Positions 31,118 to 42,541 of a stretch of 64,000 bases of DNA are shown here, piece after piece. The stretch is from Rhynchopus euleeides (taxonomy: Eukaryota > Euglenozoa > Diplonemea > Diplonemida > Diplonemidae). Position 1 is the first letter of the stretch. Each line of letters begins with the position of its first letter. Location: assembly GCA_963210315.1 (NCBI GenBank), contig OY723258.1, forward strand, positions 1,426,001-1,490,000, written 5' to 3'. Below the pieces are notes generated by a model, which was given only the letters and a program-made list of their open reading frames with translations, was not told the origin of the DNA and made no database searches. Both the position numbers and the translations under genes were made by a program.

Positions 31118-32655
31118 GGGGGTCTTCGCTCCGGGTCAATTTGGGTCAATTTGGGTCACCCTGGGGTTTTTCACCTTAGGAAAATGGGGGGCTTCGCTCC
31201 GGGTCAATCTGGGTCAGCTTGGGTCAGTGACCCGGAGCGAAGCCCCCCCCCCTTAGGTGACCAAAAATAGGTGAAAATTTTTGCCTATTTTCCCTTGTGT
31301 CAAACTTGGAGTCTGACCCAAAAATCGGAATCTGTGACCCATGGTTTATATGGGCAAACCTGAAAATTTCCGACTTTTTCCTCAATTTTTCCCACTTCCT
31401 GGCCATACCTTTCCCGACCCAAAATCAAACAAATGCAGCGGAAAATGGCCAAAAATAGGCCAAAAAACCCCAAATTTTTTCCTATGGGAACGAACATGGG
31501 GGTCTTCGCTCCGGGTCAATTTGGGTCAACTTGGGTCAATTTGGGTCACCCTGGGGTTTTTCACCTTAGGAAAATGGGGGGCTTCGCTCCGGGTCAATCT
31601 GGGTCAGCTTGGGTCAGTGACCCGGAGCGAAGCCCCCCCTTAGGTGACCAAAAATAGGTGAAAATTTTTGCCTATTTTCCCTTGTGTCAAACTTGGAGTC
31701 TGACCCAAAAATCGGAATCTGTGACCCATGGTTTATATGGGCAAACCTGAAAATTTCCGACTTTTTCCTCAATTTTTCCCACTTCCTGGCCATACCTTTC
31801 CCGACCCAAAATCAAACAAATGCAGCGGAAAATGGCCAAAAATAGGCCAAAAAACCCCAAATTTTTTCCTATGGGAACGAACATGGGGGTCTTCGCTCCG
31901 GGTCAATTTGGGTCAACTTGGGTCAATTTGGGTCACCCTGGGGTTTTTCACCTTAGGAAAATGGGGGGCTTCGCTCCGGGTCAATCTGGGTCAGCTTGGG
32001 TCAGTGACCCGGAGCGAAGCCCCCCCCCTTAGGTGACCAAAAATAGGTGAAAATTTTTGCCTATTTTCCCTTGTGTCAAACTTGGAGTCTGACCCAAAAA
32101 TCGGAATCTGTGACCCATGGTTTATATGGGCAAACCTGAAAATTTCCGACTTTTTCCTCAATTTTTCCCACTTCCTGGCCATACCTTTCCCGACCCAAAA
32201 TCAAACAAATGCAGCGGAAAATGGCCAAAAATAGGCCAAAAAACCCCAAATTTTTTCCTATGGGAACGAACATGGGGGTCTTCGCTCCGGGTCAATTTGG
32301 GTCAACTTGGGTCAATTTGGGTCAATTTGGGTCACCCTGGGGTTTTTCACCTTAGGAAAATGGGGGGCTTCGCTCCGGGTCAATCTGGGTCAGCTTGGGT
32401 CAGTGACCCGGAGCGAAGCCCCCCCCCTTAGGTGACCAAAAATAGGTGAAAATTTTTGCCTATTTTCCCTTGTGTCAAACTTGGAGTCTGACCCAAAAAT
32501 CGGAATCTGTGACCCATGGTTTATATGGGCAAACCTGAAAATTTCCGACTTTTTCCTCAATTTTTCCCACTTCCTGGCCATACCTTTCCCGACCCAAAAT
32601 CAAACAAATGCAGCGGAAAATGGCCAAAAATAGGCCAAAAAACCCCAATTTTTTT
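31118..32655. repeat. ~387-bp tandem repeat, four copies
   Basis: Copies start with GGGGGTCTTCGCTCCGGGTC at 31118, 31498, 31885 and 32274 (spacing 380, 387, 389). Length differences come mainly from the number of TTGGGTCAAT units and the C-run length. Each unit holds a hairpin, GGGCTTCGCTCCGGGTCA against TGACCCGGAGCGAAGCCC, and an A/T-rich half with AAAAATAGG motifs. Copies are otherwise nearly identical. The short frames inside repeat with the unit and are not genes. Confidence 0.93.
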
Positions 32656-32656
32656 T

Positions 32657-32710
32657 CCGGGGGGCTTCGCCCCCCGGACCCCCCTTGCGTGGGGGGCTTC
32701 GCCCCCCACG
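32657..32710. repeat. Two GC hairpins at the end of the tandem array
   Basis: CCGGGGGGCTTCGCCCCCCGG (32657-32677) and CGTGGGGGGC-TTC-GCCCCCCACG (32688-32710): two strong stem-loops with TTC loops. They resemble the GGGGGCTTCGC motif of the repeat unit and may be its terminus. Confidence 0.85.
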
Positions 32711-32715
32711 CCACA

Positions 32716-34640
32716 CGCACCTCCCGGCCGGTGGCCGGTTCGGTCGTCGTCGGCTGCGGCCAAAGGGCGTGCGGTAGCCGACGCCCTTTTGTGCTCGCCT
32801 CCTCCTCCCACACTTCAGTATGTCGTTTCATGTGAGTCCGTGTTCCTGCTTTGTTCTTCTGTCGACTGGGACGGGCCAGTCCTCGTGGGTTGCCGGCCGG
32901 TGTGTCCTCCCCCGGGACCCCCTCCTCCTCCCGCCACTTGCATCTGGTTCAACTTCAGTGAGAGCTGAGCGGGAGCCATACTTGCTCTCTTGGACCATTT
33001 GTCCGCAGTCCTGCATCATGAAGAGTTAGGTAATGCCCAGTCGCAGCCATCCCCCGACCCAGGTGTTCTGCCGTGAGCCAGGTCACCATCTGTAGGTCAC
33101 CCCGTCACACACCAGTGGGCAGGCCCTGTCAACGATATCGATGTGACTGCTCTTGCCGCAGGGCAACGGATGTGGGCCTGCATTGCATCCTGTTGCCGCT
33201 CAGTTCTGTTCCCACCGGAGCTTGTTGTTGCGCCGCAGGTCGAACAGCCTTTCGTGTGGTCGGCGCTGATCTTGTATAGAACGTAGGCAGTAGGCTGCTG
33301 TGGGTGACCTGCAGGTTACCCGTCCCTTTCGTGCAGGCAGCGCGAGAGGTGCGATGTTTATGTGTGGGAGCACGGCAGCTGCCCCACACTCCATTCTGCT
33401 CTCTTGTCTGCTGTTTATGTTGAACAAGGTCTGGCTGCCAGTGATCTCGCTGGGGGTCGGGCAAACCAAAAAAGAAGTCGGGCACAGGGTGGCCGAGCTC
33501 GCGAGAAAAAAAGTGCAGCCCAACCCCGCCCCGACTTCCCGTGGTATGATGCAAACAGGATCGAATGCACGGCCACAGAACATTTTCACCCAATTCGAGA
33601 GGCACCGGATGTTGCTGCCTTTGGTCGTCCTGCTCGATCAAAAATCAGGAATCCAGCCCCCCAGCCGCCGCCACGGTAGTGAACATCCTGAAAGTCTTCG
33701 AAGGCTAGTCCCCACACCGGTTGGTGCTGTTGCACATTCCAGGCGGGGATGGTCCTTCGCTTGGGGCATGATGAGGTGCGCTTCGATGAACACCATCAAG
33801 CCCCCAGCATGCCGTTGGGTTTTCATACGCTGCGGCGCATGAAAACTCGGCCACAAGGCCGAACCCAAAGCCCCAAAATCTGACCCGGGAGGTAGGGCCG
33901 AGGGTAGGGCCATGCCACCCCTGGCGGCCCACCCTCCCAAACAATTACAGAAAAAGGGAGGTGGGGCCGCGGCCCCCTGCCAGCCCTGGCACGGGATCAC
34001 TGCTGGCGGGTAGTTCAGGCTCGTGGCCCTCCTCGTTCCGATAGCCCCTCGGACATCCAAATGATTCACGTGCAGCAGCCCATGCGCAGAGAACGGTGTG
34101 CCGTCTTGTACAGCAACTGTTGGACAACTGTTGAAATCGTTTTTCACCAAAAAAAATTACTCTGCGGGCCAAGTCGAAGATTTTTCTGGGGACTTTTGGT
34201 GTCCCCAATTTTTCAATTTTCGAAAAATAAGCTCACTTTGCTAAACTGGACCCAACTCCCCACACTCTTTTTTTCCGACTTTTTCACGGGTTTTTTCCGG
34301 TTTTTTCCGGTTTTTTTTGGTTTTTTTTGGCGGATGGAGCGAAGACCCCCATATGGTAGTAATACCGGCTGGCATACTCACCCCCCGTCCCTGTCGGATG
34401 TGATTTTGCATTTTTGCCTTGCCATTTTGCTGCCTCCTGTTCCTGCGACGGACGAATGGGGGCCTGCCACCGCCCTGACCCGGCTGCGCAGCATTGTGTC
34501 GTCTCACACTTGCTTGGTTCCTTACCACCGCCCCAGGCACCCTTCTCGGGCCCGAGTGCCTTACGACGATCCCCTCAGTTCACTGACGAGAGATGAGGGC
34601 ACACACATCCCACCACACCACCACATGCAGGCTTGGCACC
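32716..34640. other. Non-coding DNA including a decayed element copy
   Basis: Bases 33680-33990 are homologous to 20698-20995, same order and orientation, and again read best on the minus strand. The rest has T-rich tracts (34260-34330, TTTTTTCCGG repeats). No supported gene. Confidence 0.45.
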
Positions 34641-36718
34641 ATGGTCTGGGGGGATAACACGCAGATGTTGGGGACGCAAGGGCTGGGTGACGCAACCGTC
34701 ACGAGGCCCGGGCAGATCGGGCAGGATGTCGCCATCCTGCAGTGGAAGGCACGCCACGACCCGTCGATGTGGAAGCTCCTGAAGAGGGCGGCTGTCGCAG
34801 CAGCGCAGGCGACGTCGACAGACTCCAACAACGAGATGATGGTCGAAGCCCTTGCAGAGGACATCATCCGCAGGGCTGACACTGACCCCGCCGTCTACTC
34901 GCTGCTGCAGCAGGCGGCGAAGGCGGCAAAGCCCACGCCCCCGATGGGCACCGGTGGGAGCACTCCATCCCCTGCACCCATGTTCCCCCCACAGCAGCAG
35001 CAGCAACACCATCACCATCAGCAGCAGCAGCAGCAGCAGCAGATCCACATGCACATGCCCCCTCCTATGCAGGCGCAGCCCCACCGTGACGACTCGCCCA
35101 ACGACACCCTGCCGGAGGACCCTGTGCCGCGGGTGCTGCCCACCGCACAGAATGACATGGAGCAGGTGTTGGCGGAGGCGCTGGGGTTGACCGACATGAA
35201 GCAGGAGGATGACCTTCCGAGCATTCCCCCGCATGCGCAGCAGCAGCAGCCACAGCAGCAGCAGCAGCAGCATCAGGACCAGGAGCATCAGCCGCCTGCC
35301 CAGAAGGACAGCTTGGACAGATACATCAGCAACGTGTATGCAGGCATGCAGCTCGACGGGCTGTCGGTGATGAGCAGCGACACAGAGGGGCCGATGCCGA
35401 TCATCCCCATTGTCAGCTCGCCCCACAGGCGGCGGAAGACGCCTGGCCCGCAGGCGGCGGGGGATGCGCCTGCAGCGGCAGGTGGGGGTGTGCAGGAGGA
35501 GGTGGACCGGTCGGGGAGCCCGCTGGCTGAGGTGAGCGCGCTGTCGCAGGCGCGCATGAGCAGTGAGGATTTTGCGGAGCGGTTGAAGAGTGTCCTGGAT
35601 AGGTACAGGCAGCGTGTGGCGGAGAAGGCGCTGCAGGATAATCAGCAGCAGCGACAGCAGGCGCCGTCGTCGCAGCAGCAGCAGCAGCAGACGCAGGAGG
35701 CCCCGCCTGCGCCGCGCGCCCTGCCCCCTGCTGTGACGCACTTCACGACAGCAGACTCGCGGATGGTGCTCCTGAAGGCAGCGTATGAAGGCGGTGCCCT
35801 CGATGCCCAGGCCTTTGCCCTGGCTGTCGCGTCGCTCCACAGCGCGACGGCGCCGCGCCCGACCCCGGAGCCCGCAGCGGCGGCTGCGCCGCCACCGCCG
35901 CCGCCGCCTGCCGCAGCCCGTCCCCCGGTATCCCACGCCACGGCGGTGCCCCCAGCGGCGGAGGTGGCTCCGCCGGCAGGCGTGGTGTCGCCGCGGCTGC
36001 ACAGGATTCCGTCGCCGTTTGCGGTGCCCGCGCCTGCGGCTCCTCTGGCGGCGTACCCTGTGCCGCCGGTGTCGCCCAGTGTGCTGCGGCACCCGGTGTC
36101 GATTCCGGAGCCCGTGCCGGTGCCGGTGCACGCCCCGATGGTGGACAGGCCCTCCACAAAGGACTCGAAGCTCCTGTCGCCGATGCCGCAGAGCAAGCCC
36201 AGCGGGTCTCACCAGGCCCCGCGGCAGACGCCGCCGCCCCAGCTGCCGGCGGCGCGCAACCCTTCGCCGAAGCCGCGCATGGTGTCGCCCATGCGGCCGG
36301 CTGTGCAGGGGCTGCGCCAGCCCCCGGTGGCGGTGCCCATCCCGCAGCAGCTGCCGACCAGCGCAGGTCCTGTCGGGGCGCATGTCACGGCTGCCACAAA
36401 GTATGCAGGTGGGCGTGTCAACATGCAGGGTGTTCAGCGTCCTGCACTGACGCAACAGGGTTTGCATGTGTGGGGTTGGGTGGGGATCTCGTTCTGTTCT
36501 GCAATGTGTTGTGCAGGGTGTAATGTTTTGAAGGCCAAAGCCGCAATTGCTTGAGATCCTGCTTCCTTGTTGTCATGGCGCCATACCACACCTGCACACC
36601 CAGGGCGCACGCTGAGCGGGTCGTGGAGGCGTCACTGCGGTCGCACAGCACGCGCATGCTGACTGCGAAGAGGAACCAGGCGGACTGCAAAACACCGATG
36701 GGTATGGCCAGCAGGTGA
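34641..36718 (+). CDS. Unrecognised glutamine/proline-rich protein, two exons
   Basis: Exons 34641-36400 and 36604-36718; a 203-bp intron with GTATGC donor and CACACCCAG acceptor restores K at the junction (ATK-AHAERVVEASLRSHSTRML). 624 residues. I prefer ATG 34641 (GGCACCATGG context) over an in-frame ATG 16 codons upstream. Residues ~1-95 are helical and well ordered (QDVAILQWKARHDPSMWKLLKRAA). Then come long Q runs, an H/Q stretch, and a helical segment (SEDFAERLKSVLDRYRQRVAEKAL) followed by DSRMVLLKAAYEGGALDAQAFALAVASL. The remainder is A/P/V-rich. The spliced tail is again charged and helical, which supports the intron. Function unknown; the layout resembles a transcription or RNA-processing scaffold (weak guess). 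Confidence 0.75.
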
Positions 36719-39051
36719 TTGACCCTCGCTGTGTGTTGTTTGGGGGCAAGCCAACACACCACCAGGCTTTCTCCAAGGTTTTAGGTGATTTGTTCTTGGC
36801 AGGTCATCGTATATTGTTCGGTACCCTCGCAGGCGTTGTTCGCACAAACAAAGAACCTACATGATTTGTTGAACATTTCACCCCCAAACAAAACACGCAC
36901 ACAGCGCCTGGGTTGTGACACCACCACGACGAGGGTTCGCGCAAACAACTAGAGATCACCACCTCTCTCCAGGGCACACCATGCCACACACCGCTTCCGA
37001 CAACAACACACACTCAATGCAGACCCGGGTGCTGCGGTGCCGGTGTGGAAGCCAGGGAGCACTGACCCGATGAAGTCACCGCATCGCATCAGCAGCGACA
37101 TGGCAAGCCTGTGATGAGCTGTCGTCAGCCACAACCGCCTTGTCTCTGCCCCGACGACAGTCGGTCCTTACTCCCTTGCTGCCCTGCTCTGCAGTGCAAT
37201 GTAATGCAATGCAGCAGTGCCAATATGTGTGGCTGCCATGGGGGATATTATACGCTCAGCATTCTCCCGAAACTCCTCTCGGAGACCCTCGGAGAAGCTT
37301 TTTGAGCCGTGCGGAGTCGTCAGGGCAGTAAGCTGCCAGCAACCTGCATGCCGCCTGGCCCTGCCTAACCTTGAGATGCTCTGAACCGCTCTTTCTGTCT
37401 CTGCCACTGGTTGTCCCCTTTCCCCCCCTTAGATGATATCTCCCAAAAATCCGGAAACCCCCGTGAAGTGTGCGTATGTCTCTGATCCTCCGGGAAGCCA
37501 GGCACACCGTTCGAAACCCCAACGGCGCACCCACGCCATACCCCTTCACTCTTCAAAATGTGTGGCGCTGTGTCGTCATGATGATTTTTTTACGTGTTTT
37601 TTTGTGCATGTGTGATAACCCTCTCTCCCCCTCCCCCCTCCCCTCACTCACCGATCCCCCCTATGTCCCACTTCTTGTTCTCTGTATTTCCCTTTTCAGC
37701 ACCCAATACCCCTTGTTCTAGACCGCAGAAAATTGCTGCCCTTTTTTTTTGACAAGCTTCTTGACAGTGCCCACCACAGCGCCGGACCTCGGACACACTG
37801 CCTGCATAACGAGTGAAGGGGGGCGGGGGTGTGGCTGACTCTGTGCCTTACTGATCTCTCTGTAGGGTGCCTTCGCTCTGTGCCAAACTGTGTCAGTTTG
37901 CCCCCCCCTCTTCTATTGAGGCGGCTCGCTCTTCTGCACTTCTGGGCGAAGGCCCCCAATGCCTTTCTTTGCTGCCCCCCGCCCCCCCCAATTCCCTCTG
38001 GGCTGCGCCCGCCGAAAGCTGTCGACTTATGGTCAAACCCCTCCACTCAACGTCCCACATGCCGCCTGTTTGTTTGGCGGATATGCTTGGTTCGTCCCCA
38101 GTCCTCCTGAGCCCTCTTCACTACCCCCTCCTCCCCCAGCAGCACTGCAACTTCTGCTCATCTCGTGTCCTATCGGTTCCCCCCCCCCCCCCCCTTGTTG
38201 ACCTGTTATATTTACCGGCGCTATTATGTGTATCTTCCCTCCCCCCCACTCACATCCACACCCCCTCCCCCCCACCACACATACCTGTCTTGTGTCAGTG
38301 CTGTGTTGTAGACCATGCCATGTGGACCATGGTGTTCAGGAAAAACAATAAAACGTGTTCGAGAGTGTTCGGCTGGAGGGATAGCCAGTGTTAGGGTTGG
38401 GGTGGGGGGAGGGGGGTGGGGGGTGGGTCCAGCCGGCGCGGGGCGTCTCGGAGCAAAGATGGGTCGAGATAAGGCGCGTTGGATGGGCTCGAGCTTAGAA
38501 GTATTGTATCCCCTCCCTCCCTCCCTCCCTCCCTCCCTCCCTCCCTCCCTCCCTCCCTCCCTCCCTCCCTCCCTCCCTCCCTCCCTCCCTCCCTCCCTCC
38601 CTCCCTCCCTCCCTCCCTCCCTCCCTCCCTCCCTCCCTCCCTCCCTCCCATCCGCGCCCCACACAAGGCGCCATTGAGTCCCTAAGGCTATCCCTCCCCA
38701 TTGCCGACAATGCGGTTGAAATGACAGTTTTCCCCCGCCACAACCACGACCGCTTGGTATAGAAGGGAGGCTCCGTGCTATATTGCTGTATATTGCCAAG
38801 GCAGTAGTGGCAGCGTTGTCCACCCCTGTGAGAGAAACGAGAGTATGCACACGGATGACCTCGTTCGTCGCACCCCCTGCGCTTGTCCCCTTGGGAGATG
38901 ATATACCACCCGAATGGGGATAAATCGCCCCATGCTCCTCATCCACATCTACATCCGAGGAGGCCCAGCAGATTTGGACGTCTGCATCGGGCATCACCCC
39001 CTCACCACCCACCCACCAGGGGCGCGCGTGGCAACACAGGTGGCAGCCACG
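36719..39051. other. Intergenic, low complexity, one large microsatellite
   Basis: No supported gene in 2.3 kb. Contains C-rich runs, the exact 20-mer at 37801-37820 shared with 12601-12620, and the CCCT array at 38510-38649. Confidence 0.5.
38510..38649. repeat. (CCCT)35 microsatellite
   Basis: 140 bases of uninterrupted CCCT, all pyrimidine on the + strand. Long open frames on both strands through it come from the repeat. Confidence 0.97.
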
Positions 39052-40107
39052 ATGCCTGACAGGACCGATCACACCGCCCGGGTGCTGCTGGTCGGAGGCA
39101 TCGAGGTGGGCCTCCGCAGCACTGTGCTGGACAGCCTCGACATGCTGGGGGACCCTGCCCTGCAGAGCGAGATTAAGTGTGACGCAGTGGTGATGGGGGT
39201 GGAGGAGAAGATCGGTGGGCAGCCTGCGGGGAACATCAAGGTGTCCCGCACCGAGCGCGATGCCTACTGCGTCGAGACTGACCTCGAAGGCCTCCTGCAC
39301 AGACACCGCGCCGTGATGGGGTTTATGGACCGCGCTGAGAACCGAGCAGCCGCAGCCACCCGCCACCTCGCCGACCTCCTTGCGGCACACGAGGAGATCT
39401 CGCAGGCCCTCTCTGCAGGCGACACGAGCAAGGCGCAGGACCTCCTGTCCACCCGCGCCTCCGCCTCCACCGCCGCCCTCTCCAGCAGCCTGCAGGGCAT
39501 CGCCATCTCGGAGGACGACGTCAGCCGGATGAGCCAGACAGCCCCGAAGCCTGCAGAGGCACCCCTCCTCGAGGACTTCGTCCACCCTCCCGGAGGCGGT
39601 GGGGTGGGTGGTGGCGCCGCACGCCGCCAGCCAGGTGCGCTCGGCAACATGGAGGCGGAGCTGGCACGCGAGGAGGCCCTGCTTGCGAATGGGGGTGACG
39701 GCGAGGGCGGGGATGGTGACGGCAGCGGCGAAGACGACAGCGATCACTTCGACCCTGCGGCGATGGGATACGCCGAGCTCCCCGACGGCCCAGATGGGGC
39801 GTCGGACGATAGCAGCGAGGCGTTCGCACCCCATGAGATGGAGGGTGCAGGCGCTGAGGGGGCAGGTGCTGCGCATGATCCGACAGAGGCGCACAGCGGG
39901 GCGGTGGAGGAGCAGACAGGTGCCGCAGGCACCGAGGTGGGTGGTGGCGCTGGTGTGGTGGCGCGACCCGCTGAGGAGGAAGAGCAGGGGGAGGGGCGGG
40001 AGGGCCCAGCGGGGAGTGGCGAGCGGGCGGTGGAGGAGGAGGAGGGTGATGCAGCCGCAGTAGCGGCGGCGGCCCCCCTGCCTAATGGCGTTGGTGAGCT
40101 CTGCTGA
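39052..40107 (+). CDS. Unrecognised acidic protein with helical N-terminal half
   Basis: 351 residues from ATG 39052 (CCACGATGCC), preferred over an ATG 46 codons upstream because the intervening peptide looks untranslated. Residues ~8-75 look like a small alpha/beta domain (ARVLLVGGIEVGLRSTVLDSLDML ... KCDAVVMGVEEKIGG). Residues ~75-150 are helical (HRHRAVMGFMDRAENRAAAATRHLADLLAAHEEI). The rest is disordered, G/A/E/D-rich with acidic patches (GEDDSDHFDP, EEEEGDAAA). No family recognised. It ends LPNGVGELC; a downstream intron cannot be excluded. Codon use is like the neighbouring genes. Confidence 0.7.
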   Translation: MPDRTDHTARVLLVGGIEVGLRSTVLDSLDMLGDPALQSEIKCDAVVMGVEEKIGGQPAGNIKVSRTERDAYCVETDLEGLLHRHRAVMGFMDRAENRAAAATRHLADLLAAHEEISQALSAGDTSKAQDLLSTRASASTAALSSSLQGIAISEDDVSRMSQTAPKPAEAPLLEDFVHPPGGGGVGGGAARRQPGALGNMEAELAREEALLANGGDGEGGDGDGSGEDDSDHFDPAAMGYAELPDGPDGASDDSSEAFAPHEMEGAGAEGAGAAHDPTEAHSGAVEEQTGAAGTEVGGGAGVVARPAEEEEQGEGREGPAGSGERAVEEEEGDAAAVAAAAPLPNGVGELC

Positions 40108-40756
40108 GGGTTCGGGGGTTTTTTCATGATTCTGTGGGATGGCAAGGTGGTTTTGGATGAGTTGGAATTGTGTGCGCAAATCGTGTATGTGGGGTGATCT
40201 GTCTGTGTGCTGTTTAGCAGCTCTTCTTTCTTGTTGTTGCCGTGGTCTGGGAGACATAGGTTCTCTCCGTGCAGAGGGGATCCTATTTTGTTTCTTGTGT
40301 TGACGCGTGTAGATGCAGTAAGCTGAGACAGGTTTGCAGCAAACAACGGAACATCGCCTCGATGAGGAGGTTCATAACCAAAACGCTATCCCAACAGGAG
40401 CCCACACCTCCTGGTGTGTTGTGAAGCCCCCCCATCCTCGATAGTTTTCAGCGGTGTTAGCGACGAAACTCTCAAGAAGAGAGAAGAAGTCGAGACGTTT
40501 TCATCCGGCTGCTGAGACTCTCCGGAACACCGAAGTAACCTTGCCGCCTCGCCCGCTGTGCTGTGTTGTCTCAAGAAAAAATGGCGTGTCCGCCCCTGTC
40601 CCCCCCGCCTGTTTCAGCCCAGCCCAGCCCCCTCTGCTGCCTGTTGGCGTGGCCTTCTGTACATTCAATCTGTTGGGGCCACTCCCCGTGTGTCTAGCCC
40701 ACATCCACACTGCAGCCCCTTGCCAGGCAGACATCGTTGCACTTCGTCACTTCACG
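40108..40756. other. Intergenic with candidate trans-splice region
   Basis: No gene. A pyrimidine-rich run from ~40590 (CCGCCCCTGTCCCCCCCGCC) leads to CCCCTTGCCAG at 40726, about 30 bases before the next ATG. Confidence 0.45.
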
Positions 40757-42541
40757 ATGTCCTACGGGTACGAGGCACCTGCTCGGGCAGGCAACCAGGG
40801 GTTCATTCAGGATGTGATCAGCTTTATCGACCAGCCGCTGTCGCCGCAGTCGCTGCACAAGCTGAAGAAGAGCTGCAAGTCGCAGGGCTATGGGCAGGCG
40901 GCACTTCAGCAGGAGGACCTGCAGAAGTACGCCACGCAGCAGACCGCAGTGCCGATCGCGACGGGTTCGCCTGTTGGGGATGCATCGCAGCCGGACGATG
41001 CGGCGCAGGGGTGGGCAAGCAGTGGCCTGGCTGTGCTGTTCCCGATGGGCACCGAGATCGAGGCACAGCACCTGACGAACACGACTGAGTTCAACGGCCT
41101 GCGCGGGTCTGTCGTCGGCCACCAGGACGACAAGGTGCTGGTGGCGTTCCACGGGGGGTCGGGGCAGGTGTTCGACATCCCGTCGTACAACCTCAGGGTG
41201 GTGTCACCTCCGGCACAACCCTCCCCAGGGGCCCCCCCGTCCACGACAGCACCGCCTGCCCCCGCGCCTGTGGCCCCTGTGCACAGCTACAGCCCCCCGC
41301 AGACCCAGACACCTGCTGAGTCGGTCACCCTGCAGGCCAAGCTGAAGTGGTATGTGCCGTTGTGTGGGCTGCAGAGAGCTGCGACGCCCTGTGTGAGTTC
41401 TATCGTGATTATCACATAATTCCTTCGCGCACTTGCGGGTCAGACCCAAGGCCCGTACGCAGACAGAATATCGGGGAGCCAGTTCTGATACACCCTTCGC
41501 GTTGATGCCACGTCAGATGGCGTACCCTGCCTTCATCGTGTCAATTCAGTTGTCGTTGCATCCAACACGGTAGCGGTCTCGCGGTGTTCCATCCCTGTGT
41601 GGGTTACAATACCTGCTAGTCATTTGTCACCCAGCCAGTCCTGCTGGCATCACACATCGCGAAGAACTTGGGAGAGGGACGAATCAGCTTGTCCATCAGT
41701 TCCGAGGCACGTGTCGTTGAGTTGGTACAATACTACATTGCCCACAGTGCACTCATGAGGGCGGGGTACGACTCGAGGATGGCAGTGTTGGTCCTGAACA
41801 GAGCAAATCATCTTGTCGTGCTTGGCTCGACAATCCCTAGCTGCCCTACACAGCGTGTTCTCCCCCTCGTGTGTGACTACTGATCCGTCAACATCGAATA
41901 GATGTGTGGCTGGTATCACACGCACGCGATATATTTGCCTGTCGTGCCCCTTGTACCCCACCCCCGCCCCTCTGATACACAACAACCTCGCAGTGCGATG
42001 TCGCATGTCGACTCGGCAAAGGACGCGATGCGGATTGCCACACAGCTGCACGTTGTGGATGCCGAGGCGCTGTACGTCATCATTGCTGAGTTCCAGCCGA
42101 CCCTGACACGCGCAAACATTGCAAAGAACTGGGCCAAGATCATCCAGATCTACCAGGCACATGCGGAGCGTGTCGAGCACGGCGTTGCGCAGGAGGCATC
42201 GCCGGTGGCAACGTCCTCCCCGAGCCAGTTCGCCTCCCCGGCACCTCACTCGGTCACCACGGCGCCAGCGGATATGGCAAACAACCTGCAGGGTGTCATC
42301 AACTTCATCGACGCACGTATGTGACCCTCCCTTGCCACTGCATTGCCTGCCTTGGGTTGTTCCACTCTGCTGTCTCACTCACGCCTTCGCTCTGGGTGTA
42401 TTCAAGCAACACCACACCAACCCAACCCAACCCAACCCAACCCCCTCCACAGCCCTGTCTCCCAGGACGCTGAAGGAAGTGCGCACCATCCGCCACAGCC
42501 TTTCGCCCCGTCGGGGTCGTTCTGGGTCTCCTGCGGCATGA
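40757..42541 (+). CDS. Unrecognised three-exon protein with a duplicated FIDxPLSP motif and an SH3-like domain
   Basis: Exons 40757-41349, 41994-42316, 42453-42541; introns of 644 and 136 bp, both with GTATGT donors and CGCAG/CACAG acceptors. The spliced frame is continuous (AKLK-C-AMSHVDSAKDA and NFIDA-P-LSPRTLKEV), 334 residues. The N-terminus carries IQDVISFIDQPLSPQSL and the C-terminus the related LQGVINFIDAPLSPRTL. The second copy appears only after splicing, which supports the model. Residues ~95-155 (LTNTTEFNGLRGSVVGHQDDKVLVAF ... YNLRVV) match the LTN-x-x-E-x-N-G-x-x-G-x-V small barrel found widely in protist proteins. A P-rich linker follows, then a helical block (MRIATQLHVVDAEALYVIIAEF). 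The molecular function is unknown; probably a scaffold. Confidence 0.78.

Noticed and set aside
34593..34640. Upstream in-frame ATG for the Q/P-rich protein
   Set aside because: The extra 16 residues (MRAHTSHHTTTCRLGT) look like leader sequence; the ATG at 34641 has the better context.
38224..40257. 677-codon open frame on the minus strand
   Set aside because: Runs through the CCCT microsatellite and antisense to the 39-kb gene; composition is repeat-driven.
41998..42541. Separate small gene starting at ATG 41998
   Set aside because: The frame joins the upstream exon perfectly through a GTATGT...CGCAG intron, so one three-exon gene is the simpler model.
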